A stretch of 64,000 nucleotides of DNA from positions 32,545-96,544 of the forward strand of contig NZ_JBGIYY010000018.1 of assembly GCF_041380235.1 (NCBI RefSeq). The letters are read 5' to 3'. The notes below the pieces were generated by a model. That model was not told where the DNA came from. It made no database searches and saw only the letters and a program-made list of their open reading frames with translations. The position numbers were made by a program, and so were the translations under genes. Positions 8,569 to 16,090 of this stretch are shown here, in pieces. Origin of the DNA: Glaciecola sp041380235. GTDB lineage: Bacteria; Pseudomonadota; Gammaproteobacteria; Enterobacterales; Alteromonadaceae. Numbering within the stretch: position 1 is the stretch's first letter; each line of letters begins with the position of its first letter.

Positions 8569-9114
8569 ATGGCGTTGGACGAACAAAATCTTGTATGGAT
8601 TGATATGGAAATGACGGGTTTAGATCCTGAAACCTGTGTGGTGCTAGAAATCGCGACGATCGTGACAGATAAACAGCTCAACGTTTTAGCGCAGGGGCCA
8701 GTAATTGCGGTTCATCAAACGGACGAAGTACTGGCAGCTATGGACGAGTGGTGCACCAAAACCCACGGAGAGTCTGGCTTGACTAAACGCTGTCAAGACA
8801 GTGATTACGATGTAGACATGGCAAGCCAAGAAACCATTGCTTTTTTGCGTAAATATGTGTCGCCGGGGAAATCGCCACTATGCGGCAACACCATCGGCCA
8901 AGACCGACGATTTTTAGTTAAATATATGCCTGAACTTGAAGCGTATTTTCATTATAGGAACATTGATGTTAGCACTATAAAGGAGTTGTGCGCGCGCTGG
9001 CAGCCAGAGGTGTTAGAGGGCTTTAAAAAGAAGGGGGTGCATCTAGCCTTAGATGATATTAAAGAGTCGATTGAAGAGCTTCGGTACTATCGCGAAAAGG
9101 TATTTTGTATTTAA
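8569..9114 (+). CDS. orn: Oligoribonuclease
   Basis: DEDDh 3'-5' exoribonuclease that degrades di- to pentanucleotides, including pGpG from c-di-GMP breakdown; a homodimer in the cytoplasm. The 181-residue length is exact for the family. Exo I motif is WIDMEMTGLDPE (Asp and Glu near residues 12-14), exo II includes NTIGQDRRFL, and exo III is HLALDDIKESIEELRYYR with the catalytic His and Asp. TGAGG precedes the ATG by five bases. It is divergent from rsgA with a 344-base gap when rsgA starts at 8224. Confidence 0.97.
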   Translation: MALDEQNLVWIDMEMTGLDPETCVVLEIATIVTDKQLNVLAQGPVIAVHQTDEVLAAMDEWCTKTHGESGLTKRCQDSDYDVDMASQETIAFLRKYVSPGKSPLCGNTIGQDRRFLVKYMPELEAYFHYRNIDVSTIKELCARWQPEVLEGFKKKGVHLALDDIKESIEELRYYREKVFCI

Positions 9115-9151
9115 TAACGAGCGCTGCACTTCGCTAACAACTAGTGGAGCG

Positions 9152-10468
9152 CTACCTTGATATCTTGCTTGAGTCAGCACTTTGCTCAACCGAGCTATTT
9201 ATTACCACACAATTACGCCCTTGAGCTTTCGCCTTATACAAAGATTGATCGGCCTCACTCAATAAATCCTCTATGGTTTTTGAAACGCGGTGAGTCAGAC
9301 CAATACTGACCGTGCACTGCACCACTTTGCTGCGGTTTTTAAATTTACGTTGACTAACCAGCTCTCTAAACGCGTCGACTTTTTCGAACGCTTCTTGTGC
9401 GGTCAACCCCTGCATAAAGACGCAAAACTCTTCACCTCCAAAGCGCGAGATGCTGTGGCCTGTAAAATGTTTTTTCATCATTTTAGCAGTTTCTTTTAAG
9501 ACTAAGTCACCGTAGTCGTGACCAAAGCTGTCATTAATATTTTTGAAAAAGTCTAGGTCGAGCAAAGCGAGCGACATTGAACTGGGCTCTCGCTTTACAA
9601 TTTGACTTACCTGATTGAAAAAGTATCTACGATTCGGAATACCGGTAAGATAGTCGGTATTGGCAGTTTTTTTAATTACCTCTATTTGTTCAACGTACTC
9701 CACATTTTGCAGCACGCGACAGAAAAATTCCTCATGACAATAAGGTTTCCGTAAATAGTCATTGGCGCCGCTTTTTATAAAGTTTGCCAGCAGTGCGGCG
9801 TCGCCTTTTTCACTGGTACCAATAACACTTAACTGCTCCTTGTCATAATGCTTGCGAACCTGAGCAACAAAATCAACACCCGTAGTGTTGGGTAATAATT
9901 GGTCGGTGATCATCAGTTTTATATGGGAATATTGCTGCAATATGTCGAGCGCTTGGTCAGTGTTGGCTGCCTGATAGGTCATAAAATTATGACGGTTTAA
10001 TAGCGAATATATTGCGTTTCGGCTTTTGTTATTGCCGCCAACGGTGAGTACTCCTACTTGTTTGTTTTTCTCAAGTCTGGATAGTAAACGTGACAAATAT
10101 TCATAAAATTGCGCATTGCTCTTGGGGATGTAGTCAACCACCGCTTTACTCAAAATTCGGTCGCGGACATCTTGTTCAGTATCGCTGGTAATTGCTATGA
10201 CAGGCACAAATGACGATATGGCAAAGTCGATAGCCTCTCCATGCTGGGCATCGGGCAGGTAGTAGTCAACCACCGCACACAAGAAAGACTCAGGCGTTGA
10301 ATGATCAAAAATGACTTTGGCTTCGGTCAATGACGTAGCCGTGACTACATCAAGATTTGCCTTGCCGATAACGCGCTTTAGAATACGTAGGCTTGATCCA
10401 TCGTGCTCTATTAGCAAAATTTTATACTTCACTGCCTTTCTCTCAAACCCCGAAAAGTGTCTCACCAC
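9152..10468 (-). CDS. Two-receiver response regulator with GGDEF diguanylate cyclase domain
   Basis: Response regulator of 438 residues. Receiver 1 covers about residues 13-130 (KILLIEHDG; phospho-acceptor Asp in CAVVDYYLPD), receiver 2 about 135-255 (MITDQLLPN, with KPYCHEEF as the conserved Lys region), and GGDEF about 265-425 with the active site RFGGEEF at 342-348. Catalysis of c-di-GMP synthesis is expected because the GGEEF motif is intact. No RxxD inhibitory site is present at the expected position before it, so product inhibition at the I-site is unlikely. The frame opens with GTG at 10468; a GTG at 10432 with GAGAAAGG ahead would start directly at receiver 1. No histidine kinase lies nearby. 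Confidence 0.9.
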   Translation of the reverse strand: MVRHFSGFERKAVKYKILLIEHDGSSLRILKRVIGKANLDVVTATSLTEAKVIFDHSTPESFLCAVVDYYLPDAQHGEAIDFAISSFVPVIAITSDTEQDVRDRILSKAVVDYIPKSNAQFYEYLSRLLSRLEKNKQVGVLTVGGNNKSRNAIYSLLNRHNFMTYQAANTDQALDILQQYSHIKLMITDQLLPNTTGVDFVAQVRKHYDKEQLSVIGTSEKGDAALLANFIKSGANDYLRKPYCHEEFFCRVLQNVEYVEQIEVIKKTANTDYLTGIPNRRYFFNQVSQIVKREPSSMSLALLDLDFFKNINDSFGHDYGDLVLKETAKMMKKHFTGHSISRFGGEEFCVFMQGLTAQEAFEKVDAFRELVSQRKFKNRSKVVQCTVSIGLTHRVSKTIEDLLSEADQSLYKAKAQGRNCVVINSSVEQSADSSKISR

Positions 10469-10552
10469 ATCTAAGATATCGACTTGGGAGATTTAAAATT
10501 AAGGGAATTATTAGTAATAACTGATATTTAGCTAAAAAATTGAAAAAGAAGC

Positions 10553-10580
10553 TTGCAACCTTGCTCTATTTTTCTATAAT
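10553..10580 (+). promoter_or_regulatory. Promoter of tRNA-Gly
   Basis: TTGCAA (10553-10558) and TATAAT (10575-10580) are separated by 16 bases. A GC-rich discriminator, GCGCGTCC, follows immediately, the pattern of stable-RNA promoters under stringent (ppGpp) control. The mature tRNA begins 14 bases after the -10 box. Confidence 0.8.
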
Positions 10581-10593
10581 GCGCGTCCAATTT

Positions 10594-10669
<76 letters not shown>

Positions 10670-10864
10670 TTCTTTAGATGTCGTTATCCATATCTGACAC
10701 CTCTAAATACTAAGTTTCAAACACCTCAATTTAATCTTAATTGTCCACGTATAAGTGTCCTTAATTTGTGTAATTCGTTTTTATGCTGATCACATTGTTT
10801 ACGCATTAAAAACACCCGACTGCATGGCTAAAGCAGCTGAATAAAAAATTGCTTAACTATTTTA

Positions 10865-10893
10865 TTGACAGAGCCGATATTCGGGGGTACAAC
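10865..10893 (+). promoter_or_regulatory. Promoter of maoP with an internal inverted repeat
   Basis: TTGACA (10865-10870) matches the -35 consensus exactly and is 17 bases from TACAAC (10888-10893). The spacer contains CCGATATTCGG (10874-10884), whose arms CCGA and TCGG are inverted repeats, a possible operator placed under RNA polymerase. In E. coli the cis site maoS lies just upstream of maoP; whether this repeat is its counterpart is unknown. Confidence 0.65.
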
Positions 10894-10957
10894 GGCAACT
10901 TTAGCAAGGCCTGTTGTGCAAATATGTTGTTTTTAAATGATAGTGGAGCAATGTGAC

Positions 10958-11335
10958 GTGTCTAGTGTAACCAAAGAAATGTTATTAAAGCGCTTATTTA
11001 GCGACCCTAAAAATTACCCGTATGGATTTTCTCGGTCTGGTGATTTTTCTATCTCTGAAAGCAAGGCGCTTAGTGAGTATGGCTGTTTGATTGCGGCCTT
11101 GGTTGATCAACACATTCAACCGAGTGATAAGGAAGACGAGCAGTTTTTAGCGTCTGCCCTTGGTCAAGTCGAACCGCAGAATCCAGCAGAGCGCGCTTGG
11201 TTAAGATATCAAAAGCGTATTAATCGTCCTAAAGCGGCCAGTATATACGGTACTCGCAAGGCTGCCGACAATAACTCTGATGACGATATGCTGGCAGATG
11301 TAGAAGACGGCTTGGACATAGAGCTGGACGATTAA
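10958..11335 (+). CDS. maoP: Macrodomain Ori organization protein MaoP (DUF413/YifE)
   Basis: Matches the DUF413 family: NYPYGFSRSGDFSISES and SEYG near the N-terminus, then QNPAERAWLRYQKRINRPKA in the middle, the same order as E. coli MaoP/YifE, which with the DNA site maoS organises the Ori macrodomain of the chromosome in Dam-containing gammaproteobacteria. A GTG start at 10958 is chosen because GGAG lies nine bases before it; an ATG at 10937 would add seven residues but has no ribosome binding site. The protein is 125 residues with a very acidic C-terminal tail (DDDMLADVEDGLDIELDD), as in relatives. It is monocistronic, convergent with the attH-like gene. Confidence 0.88.
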   Translation: MSSVTKEMLLKRLFSDPKNYPYGFSRSGDFSISESKALSEYGCLIAALVDQHIQPSDKEDEQFLASALGQVEPQNPAERAWLRYQKRINRPKAASIYGTRKAADNNSDDDMLADVEDGLDIELDD

Positions 11336-11423
11336 AGCCTTGATAGCAATGGCTAGTTGCTAGCTCCTGTAATTTAGTCAAGCTATCATTGCTTCCAACA
11401 TAAACGCTTGTCGTTTAGACACG

Positions 11424-12584
11424 CTAGTATCCGGTTAGCTCTAAAAAACCTACCCCGCGGTGAGATCCAATGATTTCTACCGGCCCTTCATAGTAGCCAA
11501 ACACCGATGGATTAAACGCATCAGTTTTAGTCGCAGTGACTTCAATGTCTACTTGTTTATGCGGGATAGAAACCTGCCAGTGCAAAGGCAAGCTTCTGTC
11601 ATCTGTTTGGGTATATTTCGAAATGTTAAGAGAAATTTGCTCTGGCGAAAGTGTTTCTGATTGACCGTTCGCGAGGATATAGGTGCCGGTTTGATAATTT
11701 TCTTGATCATTAAGACGCATGCTAAATGCCATGAGTTTGTCGCCGTTATCAAAATGCAACGACATCCAATCCCAGCCTGCTGTGCTGCTATCTAAGAGGG
11801 TAGAGGTCCATTCATGGTCGTACCAAGCTTTACCACTTAATTCAATGGTGCCATTGGCACTTTCTACCGAACCGCTGATGTCGATAAACGGCAAAGAGTA
11901 ATAGTGAGAAGCATGTTTGCCTTCGCGAGATTTTACGCTGTAGCCTCGGTTTCCTTGCAGCACAAATGGGCCCGATGGACGCATTGTGAAAGTCATGCTG
12001 ACTGCGTTATCAGCGTCATCTTTATTTACACCAGACGACGTTGACACAGAGGTCTTTAGCGTTGCCGGAAATAGCGAACCATCTTTGCGATGTGCCTGCC
12101 ACCGCCAATCGTCCATTGTTAAGCTTAATGGGTACGATGAGTCAGATAAATTTGCGGAAGTATCGCCCTCGAGCGGAATAAAACCTACCATGGAATTGCC
12201 TACCCCTCCTGCTGCAAAACGCTCTTCAAACCAATGTTGGCTGGGCGAATGCAATGAAGTATGCGCCATAAACGTCTGCCCATTGTGCCAAGCATTGTCT
12301 TGATTTGGATTGCTGAATCTAAATAGGGTCCACTGAAATGCGTAGGGGTTTTGCTCTGCGTCGACTAAATTAGCGGTTAAATACCACCATTCAATATCAA
12401 ACTCTGGGTGTGACTGATGATCTAGCGGTAGGGTAAGCACATATTTAGGATCCGCTTTTTTGCCGTTTGCCAATAAGAAACTCGGATTAATCATGCCTTG
12501 CGCACTACTGCCGTTTTTATTCTGCGTGCAGGCGCTTAGCAGCAGGATTATTAAGCTAATGAATATGAATATCAATCTAGCCAT
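11424..12584 (-). CDS. AttH/CrtC-like lipocalin-domain lipoprotein
   Basis: Lipoprotein of 386 residues with signal peptide and lipobox LLSAC (Cys19). The mature part is an AttH-type double lipocalin domain related to carotenoid 1,2-hydratase: HPEFDIEWWYLTANL, FQWTLFRF, HTSLH, and in the second half KAWYDHEWTSTLLDSSTAGWDWMSLHFDNGD. Strong AGGAG lies five bases before the ATG. It overlaps the end of the FtsX-like permease gene by 13 bases, making the last gene of an ATPase-permease-lipoprotein operon equivalent to attEFGH. The ligand is unknown; extraction or binding of a hydrophobic molecule at the outer membrane is an inference from fold and operon. Confidence 0.87.
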   Translation of the reverse strand: MARLIFIFISLIILLLSACTQNKNGSSAQGMINPSFLLANGKKADPKYVLTLPLDHQSHPEFDIEWWYLTANLVDAEQNPYAFQWTLFRFSNPNQDNAWHNGQTFMAHTSLHSPSQHWFEERFAAGGVGNSMVGFIPLEGDTSANLSDSSYPLSLTMDDWRWQAHRKDGSLFPATLKTSVSTSSGVNKDDADNAVSMTFTMRPSGPFVLQGNRGYSVKSREGKHASHYYSLPFIDISGSVESANGTIELSGKAWYDHEWTSTLLDSSTAGWDWMSLHFDNGDKLMAFSMRLNDQENYQTGTYILANGQSETLSPEQISLNISKYTQTDDRSLPLHWQVSIPHKQVDIEVTATKTDAFNPSVFGYYEGPVEIIGSHRGVGFLELTGY

Positions 12585-15106
12585 TTTAACTCCTGCGCTA
12601 AGCTTTGTTTGGTGGTGTACACAATCGGTAAGCTGATAACCAGCACAACAATGAATAGGCTAAGTCCATATAATTTGATGATATTGAGCCAATCAATCAC
12701 TAAAGGGTAAGACCAATTAAAGGCATGGTAATTTATTTGTTCAATCAGCACATAACTCAATAATACACCAAAGGGCGTTGCCGCGATTAAAGCCACTGTG
12801 CATAAAAATAAGTACTGCTGCAGCAAAATGCGGCGGCTTTGCCATGCTGAGATACCCATGGCTCTTAGCAACATCGTTTGTGGTCGACTCTGTTCTAGTA
12901 GTATGACAATTGTGCAAGCGAGGGAAAGTGCCGCCACCATAAGTGTGACCAAATTTAAGCTGTCGGTGATCACAAAAGTACGATCAAATATTTCCATTGA
13001 ACCAGACAAAATGTCGCTGGTTTGGTAAAGCTGATCCTTACTGACAATGCCGATCGTTTCTAGCGCCGCGGTAAATTTCGCTATTTGTTCAGAATTTCCT
13101 AACACGGCAAAAATACTCGATTGGCTAATATCTTGATTGAATTCAGTTGCACTTAACAGAATTTGCCCATAAGGATTGCCATAATCATATATGACCCCGC
13201 CCACTTTAAAGCTCGAGGAAAGGCCGGTGGTCGGGTGTATAAACGTAACGCTGTCGTTAATGGCAAGGTCACTGCGAATGGCAAGCTGCTGATTGATCAG
13301 CACACTTTGCGCTGCTTCGAAGTCTTGCCAAACCGCTTCGGTGTTACTCGCAAATACCATGGCTTGCTTGAACTTAGCATCAATTGGATAGCTAAATAGT
13401 TGAGCAGGTCGACCATTGTGCTCGATGTTTTGTTCGTAGCGAGGATAGAGCTGAACGCCAGCTTGCGTGGCAATCGTAGTTAGTTGGCGGTTGCTTGCGG
13501 CATCGTTTGAATATAGATAATGATCTGCTACTAGCCGCTGGCTTAACCAGCCCTCAGTGCTTGCCCGAAAGCTATCGACCATTAGATTCATGCCTAAATT
13601 GCTGGTGGCCGCTATAAAAAAAGCACAGCAAGCAATCTTGGTTTTGCGAGATAAAAATAAAGCTTGGGCGACACTCAGTCGGGTCAGTGTTAAGTTCGCT
13701 GGGATAAGTTTAAACAGGGCCTTTAAACACTGCGGAAATACCACTATTAACGCGCAGCAGCCGCTAAGGATAACCATGGCTGCACCGATTAGCAGCAAAC
13801 TTAAGTTAGATGAAACGCTAAAAATCAAGAGCGCCAATGCCGCGAGCACCGCACACATAATAGTCAGTACAACATTTAGCCGTGAGTCGTTATTGTCGCT
13901 TTGGGTTTTGCTTAAAGATTGCTTGAGTTGCTTAAGGGGGGCGAGCAAGGCTAGGGCAATGCCTGTCATGCTAATCAACAAGACTTTAATATATAGGCTT
14001 AACCATGTGGTATCTGCAAAGCCGACTTGAACGCGATAAAGGCCTTCAACTATTGTGCGAATGCTTGAGCTTGCAAGCACCGCTAGTTGCGCCCCTACTA
14101 CAATACTCACTGCACTAATGATGAGCGCAAATACACTAAACTCGATGGCGTGAGCCAATATAATTTGCTGACGGCCTATGCCCAATTGACGAAATACTTT
14201 GAGCATCGCAAAACGCTTGAATATCAGCAAGTTGAATGCGTTCATGACAATAAATAGACACACAGCAAACATCAGCAAAGCCATGGCAAATAAGTTTAAA
14301 TAGAAGCTCTGTGTCATTTGGGGATTGTTTTGCTGAGCAGTGATGCTCTCTAGCTGTAAATGTGTGGGGAGCGTTTGCTTCAGCGACTCAATTTGTGTTT
14401 CGCGGGTGCCCTCTAGCAACAGTATTCTGCTAATTTTCGCCTCGCTATCTATATCGAGCAGGATGCCAATATCAACGATGAGCCCATCAGACATGCCGTC
14501 TAGCGACATAGGCGAAAGCGGCGGCACAGAGATAGTAGATGCCTCATCTATCGTAAGAGAAGAATGCTTGTCTAGCCCTAACTCTTGCATGTAGCTTGGA
14601 TGAATGAGTGCCAGCGGCGATGCAAAGCTGATGTTTCCAGATAGATCTATTCTGGGCTGAGTTTCAGTGGTGTTTAGAGCTTGAAGCCCCTCGGCCGAAT
14701 TCGACATTTTTGATTGATTCAGCAAGGCTAAAAAATCAATGCCGATAAGCGTCGCTCTGCGCTGGGTGATGCGCTTTTTCTCTAGGTAAAGGTGCCTAGA
14801 TGACTCGGCGATGGCAACGGCTTTCTGCAAGCCCTGAGCTTTTATATCAGCGTAGTCTTTGGTGCTAATTGCTTGAGTGTCATCTCGGGCTACTATTTGA
14901 TGGTGAGCAGGCAAAATACGAACGGCGGTTTGTCCCGAGTAGCTTTGTTTTGCGCCCTGGTTAATCAGCAGTACGGCGCTTAAGCCTGCGCATGCTACTA
15001 ACAATGAAAAACACACCATCGCAAGGCTAAACCAAGTTTGCCTATAGCTTTTGAGTAATAAACGGTAGGTGTCAAACACTGACACTTTAGTAGGCTGCAG
15101 ACTCAA
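12572..15106 (-). CDS. FtsX-like ABC transporter permease (AttF/AttG-type fused, MacB-fold)
   Basis: Permease of 844 residues with about ten membrane segments and two large extracytoplasmic domains, the arrangement of the type VII ABC superfamily. Segment 1 is near residues 25-50, followed by a domain to about 265, a trio near 270-400, further segments near 410-510, a second domain to about 710, and a final trio ending near residue 830. FtsX-type motifs FKRFAMLKVFRQLGIGRQQI and QTMLLRAMGISAWQSRRILLQ are in the two halves. The start overlaps the ATPase gene by four bases (ATGA). Such transporters usually move lipoproteins or do mechanical work on the envelope rather than import solutes. Confidence 0.88.
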   Translation of the reverse strand: MSLQPTKVSVFDTYRLLLKSYRQTWFSLAMVCFSLLVACAGLSAVLLINQGAKQSYSGQTAVRILPAHHQIVARDDTQAISTKDYADIKAQGLQKAVAIAESSRHLYLEKKRITQRRATLIGIDFLALLNQSKMSNSAEGLQALNTTETQPRIDLSGNISFASPLALIHPSYMQELGLDKHSSLTIDEASTISVPPLSPMSLDGMSDGLIVDIGILLDIDSEAKISRILLLEGTRETQIESLKQTLPTHLQLESITAQQNNPQMTQSFYLNLFAMALLMFAVCLFIVMNAFNLLIFKRFAMLKVFRQLGIGRQQIILAHAIEFSVFALIISAVSIVVGAQLAVLASSSIRTIVEGLYRVQVGFADTTWLSLYIKVLLISMTGIALALLAPLKQLKQSLSKTQSDNNDSRLNVVLTIMCAVLAALALLIFSVSSNLSLLLIGAAMVILSGCCALIVVFPQCLKALFKLIPANLTLTRLSVAQALFLSRKTKIACCAFFIAATSNLGMNLMVDSFRASTEGWLSQRLVADHYLYSNDAASNRQLTTIATQAGVQLYPRYEQNIEHNGRPAQLFSYPIDAKFKQAMVFASNTEAVWQDFEAAQSVLINQQLAIRSDLAINDSVTFIHPTTGLSSSFKVGGVIYDYGNPYGQILLSATEFNQDISQSSIFAVLGNSEQIAKFTAALETIGIVSKDQLYQTSDILSGSMEIFDRTFVITDSLNLVTLMVAALSLACTIVILLEQSRPQTMLLRAMGISAWQSRRILLQQYLFLCTVALIAATPFGVLLSYVLIEQINYHAFNWSYPLVIDWLNIIKLYGLSLFIVVLVISLPIVYTTKQSLAQELKWLD

Positions 15107-15774
15107 ACGCTGAGCCTTTTATTGTGCATTTTCATTTGTACCGTGGCCTGTTGAGCCACTTGTGCACTGTGGGTCACAATAATGAGTGTAGTTTTCAGCT
15201 CTGTGCAGGTATCAAATAATAATTGGCTGACAATGTGAGAGTTGTCTTCATCTAGGTTGCCGGTGGGTTCGTCGGCCAAAACCATGCTTGGTTGATGGGC
15301 CAATGCTCGAGCAATTGCGACGCGCTGTTGTTCACCCCCAGAAAGCTGGTTGGGTAGCTTTTTAAGGTGAGGCGCTATCTGCATAGTGTCGATTAATAAT
15401 GCAATGTAGTCTTGATGCTCAGACTGATTCAGTCTGCTGGGCAGTAAAATATTATCGTAGACGCTTAAACAATCAATTAAGTTGAATTTTTGAAATACAA
15501 AGCCAATATGTTTGCGTCGATATTCGTCGGCTTGAATTTCGCTTAAGTCGTGAATATTGATCGTTGTTTGCTGATTAGGGGTGTATACGATTTGACCACT
15601 GTCAGGATTATCTAGGGCGCCAAGCAAGTGTAAAAGGGTCGACTTACCGCATCCAGAAGGTCCCTGAATCGACAAACTATTGCCACTTTGCAGCTCAAGT
15701 GAAACGTCTTTTAATACCTGTAATGAGGTATCGCCGCTAAGATATGTTTTATTCACGGCAGAAATGTTCAGCAT
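15103..15774 (-). CDS. ABC transporter ATP-binding protein (LolD/MacB-type)
   Basis: ATPase of 223 residues. Walker A GPSGCGKST is near residues 38-46, the Q-loop is FVFQKFNLIDCLSVYDNILLP, the signature LSGGEQQRVAIARAL is near 142, Walker B MVLADEPTGNLDE near 164, and the switch His is in IIVTHS. This set, including the FQxFNLI block, is typical of ATPases paired with FtsX/MacB permeases. GGGG stands a few bases before the ATG. It is the first gene of the minus-strand operon with the permease and the lipocalin-like lipoprotein. Confidence 0.94.
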   Translation of the reverse strand: MLNISAVNKTYLSGDTSLQVLKDVSLELQSGNSLSIQGPSGCGKSTLLHLLGALDNPDSGQIVYTPNQQTTINIHDLSEIQADEYRRKHIGFVFQKFNLIDCLSVYDNILLPSRLNQSEHQDYIALLIDTMQIAPHLKKLPNQLSGGEQQRVAIARALAHQPSMVLADEPTGNLDEDNSHIVSQLLFDTCTELKTTLIIVTHSAQVAQQATVQMKMHNKRLSV

Positions 15775-16090
15775 TCAGTGCCCCACAGCTAGTGTTTTTT
15801 CTATATATATAATGAATACGTGCCTTTGGCAGCAAAGTTTAGCCTTGATTATCAATAGGCTGCGCGGTAACCTCACGCCTGTATGCGAGAATAAGATTTA
15901 GTGAACATCCACACAATAATAACAAATCACCTAAAAGCCTTGCAGTTTTGTTCATTTTTAGTATGAACATCCTAAAAAGTAACTATATAGGGATAAGTAT
16001 TTCACTTTTTCCCAAAAACATGTTTTTCCTTTGCGTTGATACAGGTATATTTACCGAGTGGAAAAATAAGCCAATAGAGGAGGCAAGCTA
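15775..16090. other. Divergent intergenic region before ilvI, with repeated TGAACATCC
   Basis: A 316-base region between the minus-strand ABC operon and ilvI. It is AT-rich. TGAACATCC occurs twice in the same direction (15902-15910 and 15964-15972), and TGTTCAT (15949-15955) forms an inverted pair with ATGAACA (15963-15969) around a 7-base loop. No leader peptide with runs of Val/Leu/Ile codons and no attenuator hairpin with a T-run is visible, so control by a DNA-binding regulator such as Lrp is more likely than attenuation. A strong ribosome binding site GAGGAGG ends seven bases before the ilvI GTG. Confidence 0.45.

Noticed and set aside
9120..9151. AGCGCT repeats between orn and the diguanylate cyclase gene as a terminator
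   Set aside because: Stem is interrupted and no T-run follows in either direction.
13557..14030. 157-codon open frame on the plus strand inside the FtsX-like permease gene
   Set aside because: Antisense shadow of a hydrophobic coding sequence; no family features and no ribosome binding site.
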